From positions 14,325,453-14,389,452 of the forward strand of contig NC_064044.1 of assembly GCF_932526225.1 (NCBI RefSeq): a stretch of 64,000 nt of DNA. Direction: 5' to 3'. Under the pieces are notes generated by a model. The model made no database searches. It had not been told where the DNA came from and was given only the letters and a program-made list of their open reading frames with translations. The stretch is from Nematostella vectensis (lineage: Eukaryota > Cnidaria > Anthozoa > Actiniaria > Edwardsiidae). This document shows, piece after piece, positions 49,727 through 63,400 of this stretch (positions are counted from its first letter, which is position 1; every line of letters begins with the position of its first letter). Position numbers and translations under genes: made by a program.

Positions 49727-52700
49727 AGACAGGGAGACCAAACAGATGCCTTATACCAAGACAGGGAGACCATGCAGATGCGTTATACTAAGACAGGGAG
49801 ACCATACAGATGCCTTTTACCAAGACAGGGAGACCATTCAGATGCCTTATACCAAGACAGGAAGACCATACCGATGCGTTATACCAAGAAAGGGAGACCA
49901 TGCAGATGTGTTATACCAAGACAGGGAGACCATACAGATGCGTTATACCAAGACTAGGAGACCATACAGATGCGTTATACCAAGACAGGGTGACCATGCA
50001 GATGTGTTACACCAAGACTGGGAGACCATTCAGATGCCTTATACCAAGACAGGGAGATCATACAGATGCGTTATACCAAGACAGGGAGACTATGCAGATG
50101 CCTTATAACGAGCAGGGAGACAATGAACATGCCTTATACCAAAACAGGGAGACCATGCAGATGTGTTATACCAAAACAGGGAGACCATACAGATGCGTTA
50201 TACCAAGACAGGGAGACCATACAGATGCGTTATACCAAGACAGGGAGACCATACAGATGCCTTATACCAAGACAGGTAGACCTAGCAGATGCGTTATACC
50301 AAGACAGGAAGACCATACAGATGCCTTATACTAAGACAGGAAGACCATACAGATGCCTTATACCAAGACAGGGAGACCATACAGATGCGTTATACCAAGA
50401 CAGAGAGATCATACAGATGCCTTATACCAAGACATGGAGACCATGCCTTATACAAAGTCAGGGAGATCATACAGATGCCTTATACCAAGACAGGGAGACC
50501 ATACAGATGCCTTATACCAAGACAGGGAGATCATACAGATGTGTTATACCAAAACAGGGAGACCATACAGATGCGTTATAGCAAGAGCGGGAGACCATAC
50601 AGATGCCTTATACCAAGACAGGGAGACCATACAGATGCCTTATACCTAGACAGGGAGACCATACAGATGCCTTCAACCAAGAGAGGGAGACAATAGAGAT
50701 GCCTTATACCAAGACAGGGAGACCATACAGATGCGTTTTACAAAGACAGGGAGATCATACAGATGCGTTATACCAAAACAGCGAGACCATACAGATGCGT
50801 TATAGCAAGAGGGGGAGACCCTACAGATGCCTTATACCAAGACAGGGACACCATACAGATGCCTTATACCAAGACAGGGAAACCATACAGATGCGTTATT
50901 CCAAGACTGGGAGACCATACAGATGCGTTATACCAAGACTGGGAGACCATGCAGATGTGTTATACCAAGACAGGGAGTATACAGATGCGTTATACCAAGA
51001 CAGGGAGACCATACAGATGCCTTATACCAAGACAGGGAGACCATACAGATGCGTTATACCAAGACAGGGAGATCATACAGATGCGTTATACCAAGACAGG
51101 GAGACCATGCAGATGCGTTATACCAAGACAGGGAGACCATACAGATGCCTTATACCAAGACAGGGAGACCATGCAGATGCGTTATGCCAAGAGATTGAGA
51201 CCATACAGACCAGACCATACAGCCTTATACCAAGACGGAGAGACCATACTGATGCCTTATACAAAGACAGAGAGACCATACAGATGTGTTATACCAAGAC
51301 AGGGAGACTATACAGATGCCTTAAACTAAGAGAGGGAGACCATACAGAAAGCTCATACCAAGACAATGAGATCATACAGATGCCTTATACCAAGACAGGG
51401 AGACCATACAGATGCCTTAAACCAAGAGAGGGAGACCATACAGATGCCTTATACTAAGACTGTGAGACAATACAGATACCTTATACCAAGACAAGGAGAC
51501 CATACAGATGCGTTATACCAAGACAGGGAGACCATACAGATGCCTTATACCAAGACAAGGAGACCATACTGATACCTTATACCAAGACAGGGAGACCATA
51601 CAGATGCCTTATACCATGACGGGGAAACCATACAGATGCCTTATACCAAAACATGGAGACCATACAGATGCGTTATACCAAGACAGGGAGACCATACAGA
51701 TGCGTTATACCAAGACAGAGAGACCATGCAGATGCGTTATACCAAGACAGGGAGACCAAACAGATGCCTTATACCAAGACAGGGAGACCAAACAGATGCC
51801 TTATACCAAGACAGGGAGACCATGCAGATGCGTTATACTAAGACAGGGAGACCATACAGATGCCTTTTACCAAGACAGGGAGACCATTCAGATGCCTTAT
51901 ACCAAGACAGGAAGACCATACCGATGCGTTATACCAAGAAAGGGAGACCATGCAGATGTGTTATACCAAGACAGGGAGACCATACAGATGCGTTATACCA
52001 AGACTAGGAGACCATACAGATGCGTTATACCAAGACAGGGTGACCATGCAGATGTGTTACACCAAGACTGGGAGACCATTCAGATGCCTTATACCAAGAC
52101 AGGGAGATCATACAGATGCGTTATACCAAGACAGGGAGACTATGCAGATGCCTTATAACGAGCAGGGAGACAATGAACATGCCTTATACCAAAACAGGGA
52201 GACCATGCAGATGTGTTATACCAAAACAGGGAGACCATACAGATGCGTTATACCAAGACAGGGAGACCATACAGATGCGTTATACCAAGACAGGGAGACC
52301 ATACAGATGCCTTATACCAAGACAGGTAGACCTAGCAGATGCGTTATACCAAGACAGGAAGACCATACAGATGCCTTATACTAAGACAGGAAGACCATAC
52401 AGATGCCTTATACCAAGACAGGGAGACCATACAGATGCGTTATACCAAGACAGAGAGATCATACAGATGCCTTATACCAAGACATGGAGACCATGCCTTA
52501 TACAAAGTCAGGGAGATCATACAGATGCCTTATACCAAGACAGGGAGACCATACAGATGCCTTATACCAAGACAGGGAGATCATACAGATGTGTTATACC
52601 AAAACAGGGAGACCATACAGATGCGTTATAGCAAGAGCGGGAGACCATACAGATGCCTTATACCAAGACAGGGAGACCATACAGATGCCTTATACCTAGA

Positions 52701-53826
52701 CAGGGAGACCATACAGATGCCTTCAACCAAGAGAGGGAGACAATAGAGATGCCTTATACCAAGACAGGGAGACCATACAGATGCGTTTTACAAAGACAGG
52801 GAGATCATACAGATGCGTTATACCAAAACAGCGAGACCATACAGATGCGTTATAGCAAGAGGGGGAGACCCTACAGATGCCTTATACCAAGACAGGGACA
52901 CCATACAGATGCCTTATACCAAGACAGGGAAACCATACAGATGCGTTATTCCAAGACTGGGAGACCATACAGATGCGTTATACCAAGACTGGGAGACCAT
53001 GCAGATGTGTTATACCAAGACAGGGAGTATACAGATGCGTTATACCAAGACAGGGAGACCATACAGATGCCTTATACCAAGACAGGGAGACCATACAGAT
53101 GCGTTATACCAAGACAGGGAGATCATACAGATGCGTTATACCAAGACAGGGAGACCATGCAGATGCGTTATACCAAGACAGGGAGACCATACAGATGCCT
53201 TATACCAAGACAGGGAGACCATGCAGATGCGTTATGCCAAGAGATTGAGACCATACAGACCAGACCATACAGCCTTATACCAAGACGGAGAGACCATACT
53301 GATGCCTTATACAAAGACAGAGAGACCATACAGATGTGTTATACCAAGACAGGGAGACTATACAGATGCCTTAAACTAAGAGAGGGAGACCATACAGAAA
53401 GCTCATACCAAGACAATGAGATCATACAGATGCCTTATACCAAGACAGGGAGACCATACAGATGCCTTAAACCAAGAGAGGGAGACCATACAGATGCCTT
53501 ATACTAAGACTGTGAGACAATACAGATACCTTATACCAAGACAAGGAGACCATACAGATGCGTTATACCAAGACAGGGAGACCATACAGATGCCTTATAC
53601 CAAGACAAGGAGACCATACTGATACCTTATACCAAGACAGGGAGACCATACAGATGCCTTATACCATGACGGGGAAACCATACAGATGCCTTATACCAAA
53701 ACATGGAGACCATACAGATGCGTTATACCAAGACAGGGAGACCATACAGATGCGTTATACCAAGACAGAGAGACCATGCAGATGCGTTATACCAAGACAG
53801 GGAGACCAAACAGATGCCTTATACCA
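49727..53826 (+). repeat. Near-identical 2,050-bp tandem duplication
   Basis: Every rare variant checked (TATACCTAGAC, GTTATGCCAAGAGATTGAG, ACCATGACGGGGAAACC) recurs exactly 2,050 bp later. The junction shows two consecutive AGACCAAACAGATGCC monomers at about 51,745-51,800. The duplication must be recent. Confidence 0.85.
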
Positions 53827-55589
53827 AGACAGGGAGACCATGCAGATGCGTTATACCAAGACAGGGATACCATACAGATGCCTTTTACCAATACAGGGAG
53901 ACCATAAAGATGCCTTATACCAAGACAGTGAGACCATTCAGATGCTTTATACCAAGACAGGGAGACCATACAGATGCGTTATACCAAGACAGGGAGACCA
54001 TACAGATGCCTTATACCAAGACAGGGAGACCATACAGATGCCTTAAACCAAGACAGGGAGACCATACAGATGCCTTATACCAAGACATGGAGACCATGCC
54101 TTATACAAAGTCAGGGAGATCATACAGATGCCTTTTACCAAGACAGGGAGACTATGCAGATGCCTTATAACGAGCAGGAAGACAATGAACATGCCTTATA
54201 CCAAAACAGGGAGACCATGCAGATGTGTTATTCCAAAACAGGGAGACCATACAGATGCGTTATAGCAAGAGCGGGAGACCATACAGACGCCTTATACCAA
54301 GACAGGGAGACCATACAGATGCCTTATACCAAGACAGGGAGACCATACAGATGCCTTCAACCAAGAGAGGGGACAATAGAGATGCCTTATACCAAGACAG
54401 GGAGACCATACAGATGCGTTATACCAAGACAGGGAGATCATACAGATGCGTTATACCAAAACAGCGAGACCATACAGATGCGTTATAGCAAGAGAGGGAG
54501 ACCATACAGATGCCTTAAACCAAGACAGGGAGACCATACAGATGCCTTATACCAAGACAGGGAGACCATACAGATGCCTTCAACCAAGAGAGGGAGACAA
54601 TACACATGCCTTATACCAAGACAGGGAGACCATACAGATGCCTTTTACCAAGACAGGGCGACCATACAGATTAGTTATACCAAAACAGGGAGACCATGCA
54701 GATGCCTTATACCAAGACAGTTAGACCATGCAGATGCCTTATACCAAGACAGGGAGACCATACAGATGCCTTATGCCAAGACAGGGAGAACATACAGATG
54801 CGTTATACCAAGACAGGGAGACCATACAGATGCCTTCAACCAAGAGAGGGAGACAATACAGATGCCTTATACCAAGGCAGGAAGACCATACAGATGTCTT
54901 ATACCAAGACAGGGAGACAATGCAGATGCGTTATACCAAGACAGGGAGACCATACAGATGCCTTATACCAAGACGGAGAGACCATACTGATGCCTTATAC
55001 CAAGACAGGGAGACCATACAGATGCCTTATACCAAGACAGGGTACCATACAGATGCCTTATACAAAGACAGGGAGACCATACAGTTGCGTTATACCAAGA
55101 CAGGGAGACCATACAGATGCGTTATACCAAGACAGAGAGACCATGCAGATGCGTTATACCAAGACAGGGAGACCAAACAGATGCCTTATACCAAGACAGG
55201 GAGACCATGCAGATGCGTTATACTAAGACAGGGATACCATACAGATGCCTTTTACCAAGACTGGGAGACCATAAAGATGCCTTATACCAAGACAGTGAGA
55301 CCATGCAGATGCCTTATACCAAGACAGGGAGACCATACAGATGCGTTATACCAAGACAGGTAGACCATACAGATGCCTTATACCAAGACAGGGAGACCAT
55401 ACAGATGCCTTAAACCTAGACAGGGAGACCATACAGATGCCTTATACCAAGACATGGAGACTATGCAGATGCCTTATAACGAGCAGGAAGACAATGAACA
55501 TGCCTGATACCAAAACAGGGAGACCATGCAGATGTGTTATACCAAAACAGGGAGACCATACAGATGCGTTATAGCAAGAGTGGGAGACC

Positions 55590-58500
55590 ATACAGATGCC
55601 TTAAACCAAGACAGGGAGACCATACAGATGCCTTATACCAAGACAGGGAGACCATACAGATGCCTTCAACCAAGAGAGGGAGACAATAGAGATGCCTTAT
55701 ACCAAGACAGGGAGACCATAAAAATGCGTTATACCAAGACAGGGAGATCATACAGATGCGTTATACCAAAACAGCGAGACCATACAGATGCGTTATAGCA
55801 AGAGCGGGAGACCATACAGATGCCTTATACCAAGACAGGGAGACCATACAGATGCGTTATACCAAGACAGGGAGACCATACAGATGCCTTCAACCAAGAG
55901 AGGGAGACAATACAGATGCCTTATACCAAGACAGGGAGACCATACAGATGAGTTATACCAAGACAGGGAGATCATACAGATGCGTTATACCAAAACAGCG
56001 AGACCATACAGATGCCTTTTACCAATACAGGGAGACCATACAGATGCCTTATACCAAGACAGGGAGACCATGCAGTTGCGTTATACCAAGACAGGGAGAC
56101 CATACAGATATCTTATACCAAGACAGGGAGACCATACAGATGCATTATACCAAGACAGGGAGACCATACAGATGCCTTATACCAAGACAGGGTACCATAC
56201 AGATGCCTTATACCAAGACAGGGAGACCATACAGATGCGTTATACCAAGACAGGGAGACCATACAGATGCGTTATACCAAGACAGAGAGACCATGCAGAT
56301 GCGTTATACCAAGACAGGGAGACCAAACAGATGCCTTATACCAAGACAGGGAGACCATGCAGATGCGTTATACCAAGACAGGGATACCATACAGATGCCT
56401 TTTACCAAGACAGGGAGACCATAAAGATGCCTTATACCAAGACAGTGAGACCATGCATATGCCTTATACCAAGACAGGGAGACCATACAGATGCGTTATA
56501 CCAAGACAGGGAGACCATACAGATGCGTTATACCAAGACAGAGAGACCATGCAGATGCGTTATACCAAGACAGGGAGACCAAACAGATGCCTTATACCAA
56601 GACAGGGAGACCATACAGATGCGTTATACCAAGACAGAGAGACCATGCAGATGCGTTATACCAAGACAGGGAGAATAAACAGATGCCTTATACCAAGACA
56701 GGTAGACCATACATATGCCTTATACCAAGACAGGGAGACCATACAGATGCCTTTAACCAAGACAGGGAGACCATACAGATGCCTTATACCAAGACATGGA
56801 GACCATGCCCTATACAAAGTCAGGGAGATCATACAGATGCCTTATACCAAGACAGGGAGACTATGCAGATGCCTTATAACGAGCAGGAAGACAATGAACA
56901 TGCCTTATACCAAAACAGGGAGACCATGCAGATGTGTTATACCAAAACAGGGAGACCATACAGATGCGTTATACCAAGACAGGGAGACCATACAGATGCG
57001 TTATACCAAGACAGGGAGACCATACAGATGTGTTATACCAAAACAGGGAGACCATACCGATGCCTTATACCAAGACAGGGAGACCATACAGATGCCTTAT
57101 ACCAAGACAGGGAGACCATACAGATGCCTTATACCAAGACAGGGAGACCATACAGATGCCTTCAACCAAGAGAGGGAGACAATAGAGATGCCTTATACCA
57201 AGACAGGGAGACCATAAAAATGCGTTATACCAAGACAGGGAGATCATACAGATGCGTTATACCAAAACAGCGAGACCATACAGATGCGTTATAGCAAGAG
57301 CGGGAGACCATACAGATGCCTTATACCAAGACAGGGAGACCATACAGATGCGTTATACCAAGACAGGGAGACCATACAGATGCCTTCAACCAAGAGAGGG
57401 AGACAATACAGATGCCTTATACCAAGACAGGGAGACCATACAGATGCGTTATACCAAGACAGGGAGATCATACAGATGCGTTATACCAAAACAGCGAGAC
57501 CATACAGATGCCTTTTACCAATACAGGGAGACCATACAGATGCCTTATACCAAGACAGGGAGACCATGCAGTTGCGTTATACCAAGACAGGGAGACCATA
57601 CAGATATCTTATACCAAGACAGGGAGACCATACAGATGCGTTATACCAAGACAGGGAGACCATACAGATGCCTTATACAAAGACAGGGAGACCATGCAGT
57701 TGCGTTATACCAAGACAGGGAGACCATACTGATGTTTTATACCAAGACAGGGAGACAATACAGATGCCTTATACCAAGACAGGGTACCATACAGATGCGT
57801 TATACCAAGACAGAGAGACCATGCAGATGCGTTATACCAAGACAGGGGGACCAAACAGATGCCTTATACCAAGACAGGGAGACCATGCAGATGCGTTATA
57901 CCAAGAGAGGGAGACCATACAGATGCCTTATACCAAGACAATGAGACCATGCAGATGCCTTATACCAAGACAGGGAGACCATACAGATGCGTTATACCAA
58001 GACAGGGAGACCATACAGATGCGTTATACCAAGACAGGGAGACCATACAGATGCCTTATACCAAGACAGGGAGACCATACAGATGCCTTAAACCAAGACA
58101 GGGAGACCATACAGATGCCTTATACCAAGACATGGAGACCATGCCTTATACAAAGTCAGGGAGATCATACAGATGCCTTATACCAAGACAGGGAGACTAT
58201 GCAGATGCCTTATAACAAGCAGGAAGACAATGAACATGCCTTATACCAAAACAGGGAGACCATGCAGATGTGTTATACCAAAACAGGGAGACCATACAGA
58301 TGCGTTATAGCAAGAGCGGGAGACCATACAGATGCCTTTAACCAAGAGAGGGAGACAATAGAGATGCCTTATACCAAGACAGGGAGACCATACAGATGCG
58401 TTATACCAAAACAGCGAGACCATACAGATGAGTTATAGCAAGAGCGGGAGACCATACAGATGCCTTATACCAAGACAGGGAGACCATACAGATGCCTTAT

Positions 58501-61500
58501 ACCAAGACAGGGAGACCATACAGATGCCTTTAACCAAGAGAGGGAGACAATACAGATGCCTTATACCAAGACAGGGAGACCGCAGATGCGTTATACCAAG
58601 ACATGGAGATCATACAGATGCGTTATACCAAAACAGCGAGACCATACAGATGCCTTTTACCAAGACAGGGAGACCATACAGATGCCATATACCAAGACAG
58701 GGAGACCATGCAGATGCCTTATACCAAGACAGTTAGACCATGCCGATGCCTTATACCAAGACAGGGAGACCATACAGATGCCTTTTACCAAGACAGGGAG
58801 ACCATACAGATGCGTTATACCAAGACAGGGAGATCATACAGATGCGTTATACCAAGACAGGGAGACCATGAAGATGCCTTATACCAAGACAGGGAGACCA
58901 TACAGATGCCTTATACCAAGACAGGGAGACCATGCAGATGCGTTATACCAAGACAGGGAGACAATACAGATGCCTTATACCAAGACTTAGAGACCATACT
59001 GATGCCTTATACAAAGACAGAGAGACCATACAGATGCGTTATACCAAGACAGGGAGACTATACAGATGCCTTTTACCAAGACAGGGAGACCATACAGATG
59101 CGTTATACCAAGACAGGGAGATCATACAGATGCGTTATACCAAGACAGGGAGACCATGAAGATGCCTTATACCAAGACAGGGAGACCATACAGATGCCTT
59201 ATACCAAGACAGGGAGACCATGCAGATGCGTTATACCAAGACAGGGAGACAATACAGATGCCTTATACCAAGACTTAGAGACCATACTGATGCCTTATAC
59301 AAAGACAGAGAGACCATACAGATGCGTTATACCAAGACAGGGAGACTATACAGATGCCTTAAACCAAGAGAGGGAGACCATACAGATGCCTTCAACCAAG
59401 AGAGGGGACAATAGAGATGCCTTATACCAAGACAGGGAGACCATACAGATGCCTTTTACCAAGACAGGGCGACCATACAGATTAGTTATACCAAAACAGG
59501 GAGACCATGCAGATGCCTTATACCAAGACAGTTAGACCATGCAGATGCCTTATACCAAAACAGGGAGACCATACAGATGCCTTATGCCAAGACAGGGAGA
59601 ACATACAGATGCGTTATACCAAGACAGGGAGACCATACAGATGCCTTCAACCAAGAGAGGGAGACAATACAGATGCCTTATACCAAGGCAGGAAGACCAT
59701 ACAGATGTCTTATACCAAGACAGGGAGACAATGCAGATGCGTTATACCAAGACAGGGAGACCATACAGATGCCTTATACCAAGACGGAGAGACCATACTG
59801 ATGCCTTATACCAAGACAGGGAGACCATACAGATGCCTTATACCAAGACAGGGTACCATACAGATGCCTTATACAAAGACAGGGAGACCATACAGATGCG
59901 TTATACCAAGACAGGGAGACCATACAGATGCGTTATACCAAGACAGAGAGACCATGCAGATGCGTTATACCAAGACAGGGATACCATACAGATGCTTTTT
60001 ACCAAGACAGGGAGACCATACAGATGCCTTATACCAAGACAGGGAGACCATACCGATGCGTTATACAAAGACAGGGAGACCATACAGATGCCTTAAACCA
60101 AGACAGGGAGACCATACAGATGCCTTATACCAAGACAGGGAGACCATACAGATGCCTTCAACCAAGAGAGGGAGACAATAGAGATGCCTTATACCAAGAC
60201 AGGGAGACCATAAAAATGCGTTATACCAAGACAGGGAGATCATACAGATGCGTTATACCAAAACAGCGAGACCATACAGATGCGTTATAGCAAGAGCGGG
60301 AGACAATACAGATGCCTTATACCAAGACAGGGAGACCATACAGATGCGTTATACCAAGACAGGGAGACCATACAGATGCCTTCAACCAAGAGAGGGAGAC
60401 AATACAGATGCCTTATACCAAGACAGGGAGACCATACAGATGAGTTATACCAAGACAGGGAGATCATACAGATGCGTTATACCAAAACAGCGAGACCATA
60501 CAGATGCCTTTTACCAATACAGGGAGACCATACAGATGCCTTATACCAAGACAGGGAGACCATGCAGTTGCGTTATACCAAGACAGGGAGACCATACAGA
60601 TATCTTATACCAAGACAGGGAGACCATACAGATGCATTATACCAAGACAGGGAGACCATACAGATGCCTTATACCAAGACAGGGTACCATACAGATGCCT
60701 TATACCAAGACAGGGAGACCATACAGATGCGTTATACCAAAACAGGGAGACCATACAGATGCGTTATACCAAGACAGAGAGACCATGCAGATGCGTTATA
60801 CCAAGACAGGGAGACCAAACAGATGCCTTATACCAAGACAGGGAGACCATGCAGATGCGTTATACCAAGACAGGGATACCATACAGATGCCTTTTACCAA
60901 GACAGGGAGACCATAAAGATGCCTTATACCAAGACAGTGAGACCATGCAGATGCCTTATACCAAGACAGGGAGACCATACAGATGCGTTATACCAAGACA
61001 GAGAGACCATGCAGATGCGTTATACCAAGACAGGGAGACCAAACAGATGCCTTATACCAAGACAGGGAGACTATACAGATGCGTTATACCAAGACAGAGA
61101 GACCATGCAGATGCGTTATACCAAGACAGGGAGAATAAACAGATGCCTTATACCAAGACAGGTAGACCATACATATGCCTTATACCAAGACAGGGAGACC
61201 ATACAGATGCCTTTAACCAAGACAGGGAGACCATACAGATGCCTTATACCAAGACATGGAGACCATGCCTTATACAAAGTCAGGGAGATCATACAGATGC
61301 CTTATACCAAGACAGGGAGACTATGCAGATGCCTTATAACGAGCAGGAAGACAATGAACATGCCTTATACCAAAACAGGGAGACCATGCAGATGTGTTAT
61401 ACCAAAACAGGGAGACCATACAGATGCGTTATACCAAGACAGGGAGACCATACAGATGCGTTATACCAAGACAGGGAGACCATACAGATGTGTTATACCA

Positions 61501-63400
61501 AAACAGGGAGACCATACCGATGCCTTATACCAAGACAGGGAGACCATACAGATGCCTTATACCAAGACAGGGAGACCATACAGATGCCTTATACCAAGAC
61601 AGGGAGACCATACAGATGCCTTCAACCAAGAGAGGGAGACAATAGAGATGCCTTATACCAAGACAGGGAGACCATAAAAATGCGTTATACCAAGACAGGG
61701 AGATCATACAGATGCGTTATACCAAAACAGCGAGACCATACAGATGCGTTATAGCAAGAGCGGGAGACCATACAGATGCCTTATACCAAGACAGGGAGAC
61801 CATACAGATGCGTTATACCAAGACAGGGAGACCATACAGATGCCTTCAACCAAGAGAGGGAGACAATACAGATGCCTTATACCAAGACAGGGAGACCATA
61901 CAGATGCGTTATACCAAGACAGGGAGATCATACAGATGCGTTATACCAAAACAGCGAGACCATACAGATGCCTTTTACCAATACAGGGAGACCATACAGA
62001 TGCCTTATACCAAGACAGGGAGACCATGCAGTTGCGTTATACCAAGACAGGGAGACCATACAGATATCTTATACCAAGACAGGGAGACCATACAGATGCG
62101 TTATACCAAGACAGGGAGACCATACAGATGCCTTATACCAAGACAGGGAGACCATGCAGTTGCGTTATACCAAGACAGGGAGACCATACTGATGTTTTAT
62201 ACCAAGACAGGGAGACAATACAGATGCCTTATACCAAGACAGGGTACCATACAGATGCGTTATACCAAGACAGAGAGACCATGCAGATGCGTTATACCAA
62301 GACAGGGGGACCAAACAGATGCCTTATACCAAGACAGGGAGACCATGCAGATGCGTTATACCAAGAGAGGGAGACCATACAGATGCCTTATACCAAGACA
62401 ATGAGACCATGCAGATGCCTTATACCAAGACAGGGAGACCATACAGATGCGTTATACCAAGACAGGGAGACCATACAGATGCGTTATACCAAGACAGGGA
62501 GACCATACAGATGCCTTATACCAAGACAGGGAGACCATACAGATGCCTTAAACCAAGACAGGGAGACCATACAGATGCCTTATACCAAGACATGGAGACC
62601 ATGCCTTATACAAAGTCAGGGAGATCATACAGATGCCTTATACCAAGACAGGGAGACTATGCAGATGCCTTATAACAAGCAGGAAGACAATGAACATGCC
62701 TTATACCAAAACAGGGAGACCATGCAGATGTGTTATACCAAAACAGGGAGACCATACAGATGCGTTATAGCAAGAGCGGGAGACCATACAGATGCCTTCA
62801 ACCAAGAGAGGGAGACAATAGAGATGCCTTATACCAAGACAGGGAGACCATACAGATGCGTTATACCAAAACAGCGAGACCATACAGATGCGTTATAGCA
62901 AGAGCGGGAGAACATACAGATGCCTTATACCAAGACAGGGAGACCATACAGATGCCTTATACCAAGACAAGGAGACCATACAGATGCCTTTAACTAAGAG
63001 AGGGAGACAATACAGATGCCTTATACCAAGACAGGGAGACCGCAGATGCGTTATACCAAGACATGGAGATCATACAGATGCGTTATACCAAAACAGCGAG
63101 ACCATACAGATGCCTTTTACCAAGACAGGGAGACCATACAGATGCGTTATACCAAGACAGGGAGATCATACAGATGCGTTATACCAAGACAGGGAGACCA
63201 TGAAGATGCCTTATACCAAGACAGGGAGACCATACAGATGCCTTATACCAAGACAGGGAGACCATGCAGATGCGTTATACCAAGACAGGGAGACAATACA
63301 GATGCCTTATACCAAGACTTAGAGACCATACTGATGCCTTATACAAAGACAGAGAGACCATACAGATGCGTTATACCAAGACAGGGAGACTATACAGATG
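55590..63400 (+). repeat. Tandem higher-order repeat, about 4.46-kb unit
   Basis: Blocks at about 55,590-59,010 and 60,080-63,400 share variant order at an offset of 4,492 bp, then 4,460 bp, then 4,332 bp. The changes are whole monomers (one and four). Confidence 0.8.
58769..59344 (+). repeat. 288-bp tandem duplication (9 monomers)
   Basis: A nine-monomer segment containing ACCATGAAGATGCC and CCAAGACTTAGAGACC is repeated directly with an offset of exactly 288 bp. The copy near 63.2 kb has only one. Confidence 0.8.
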
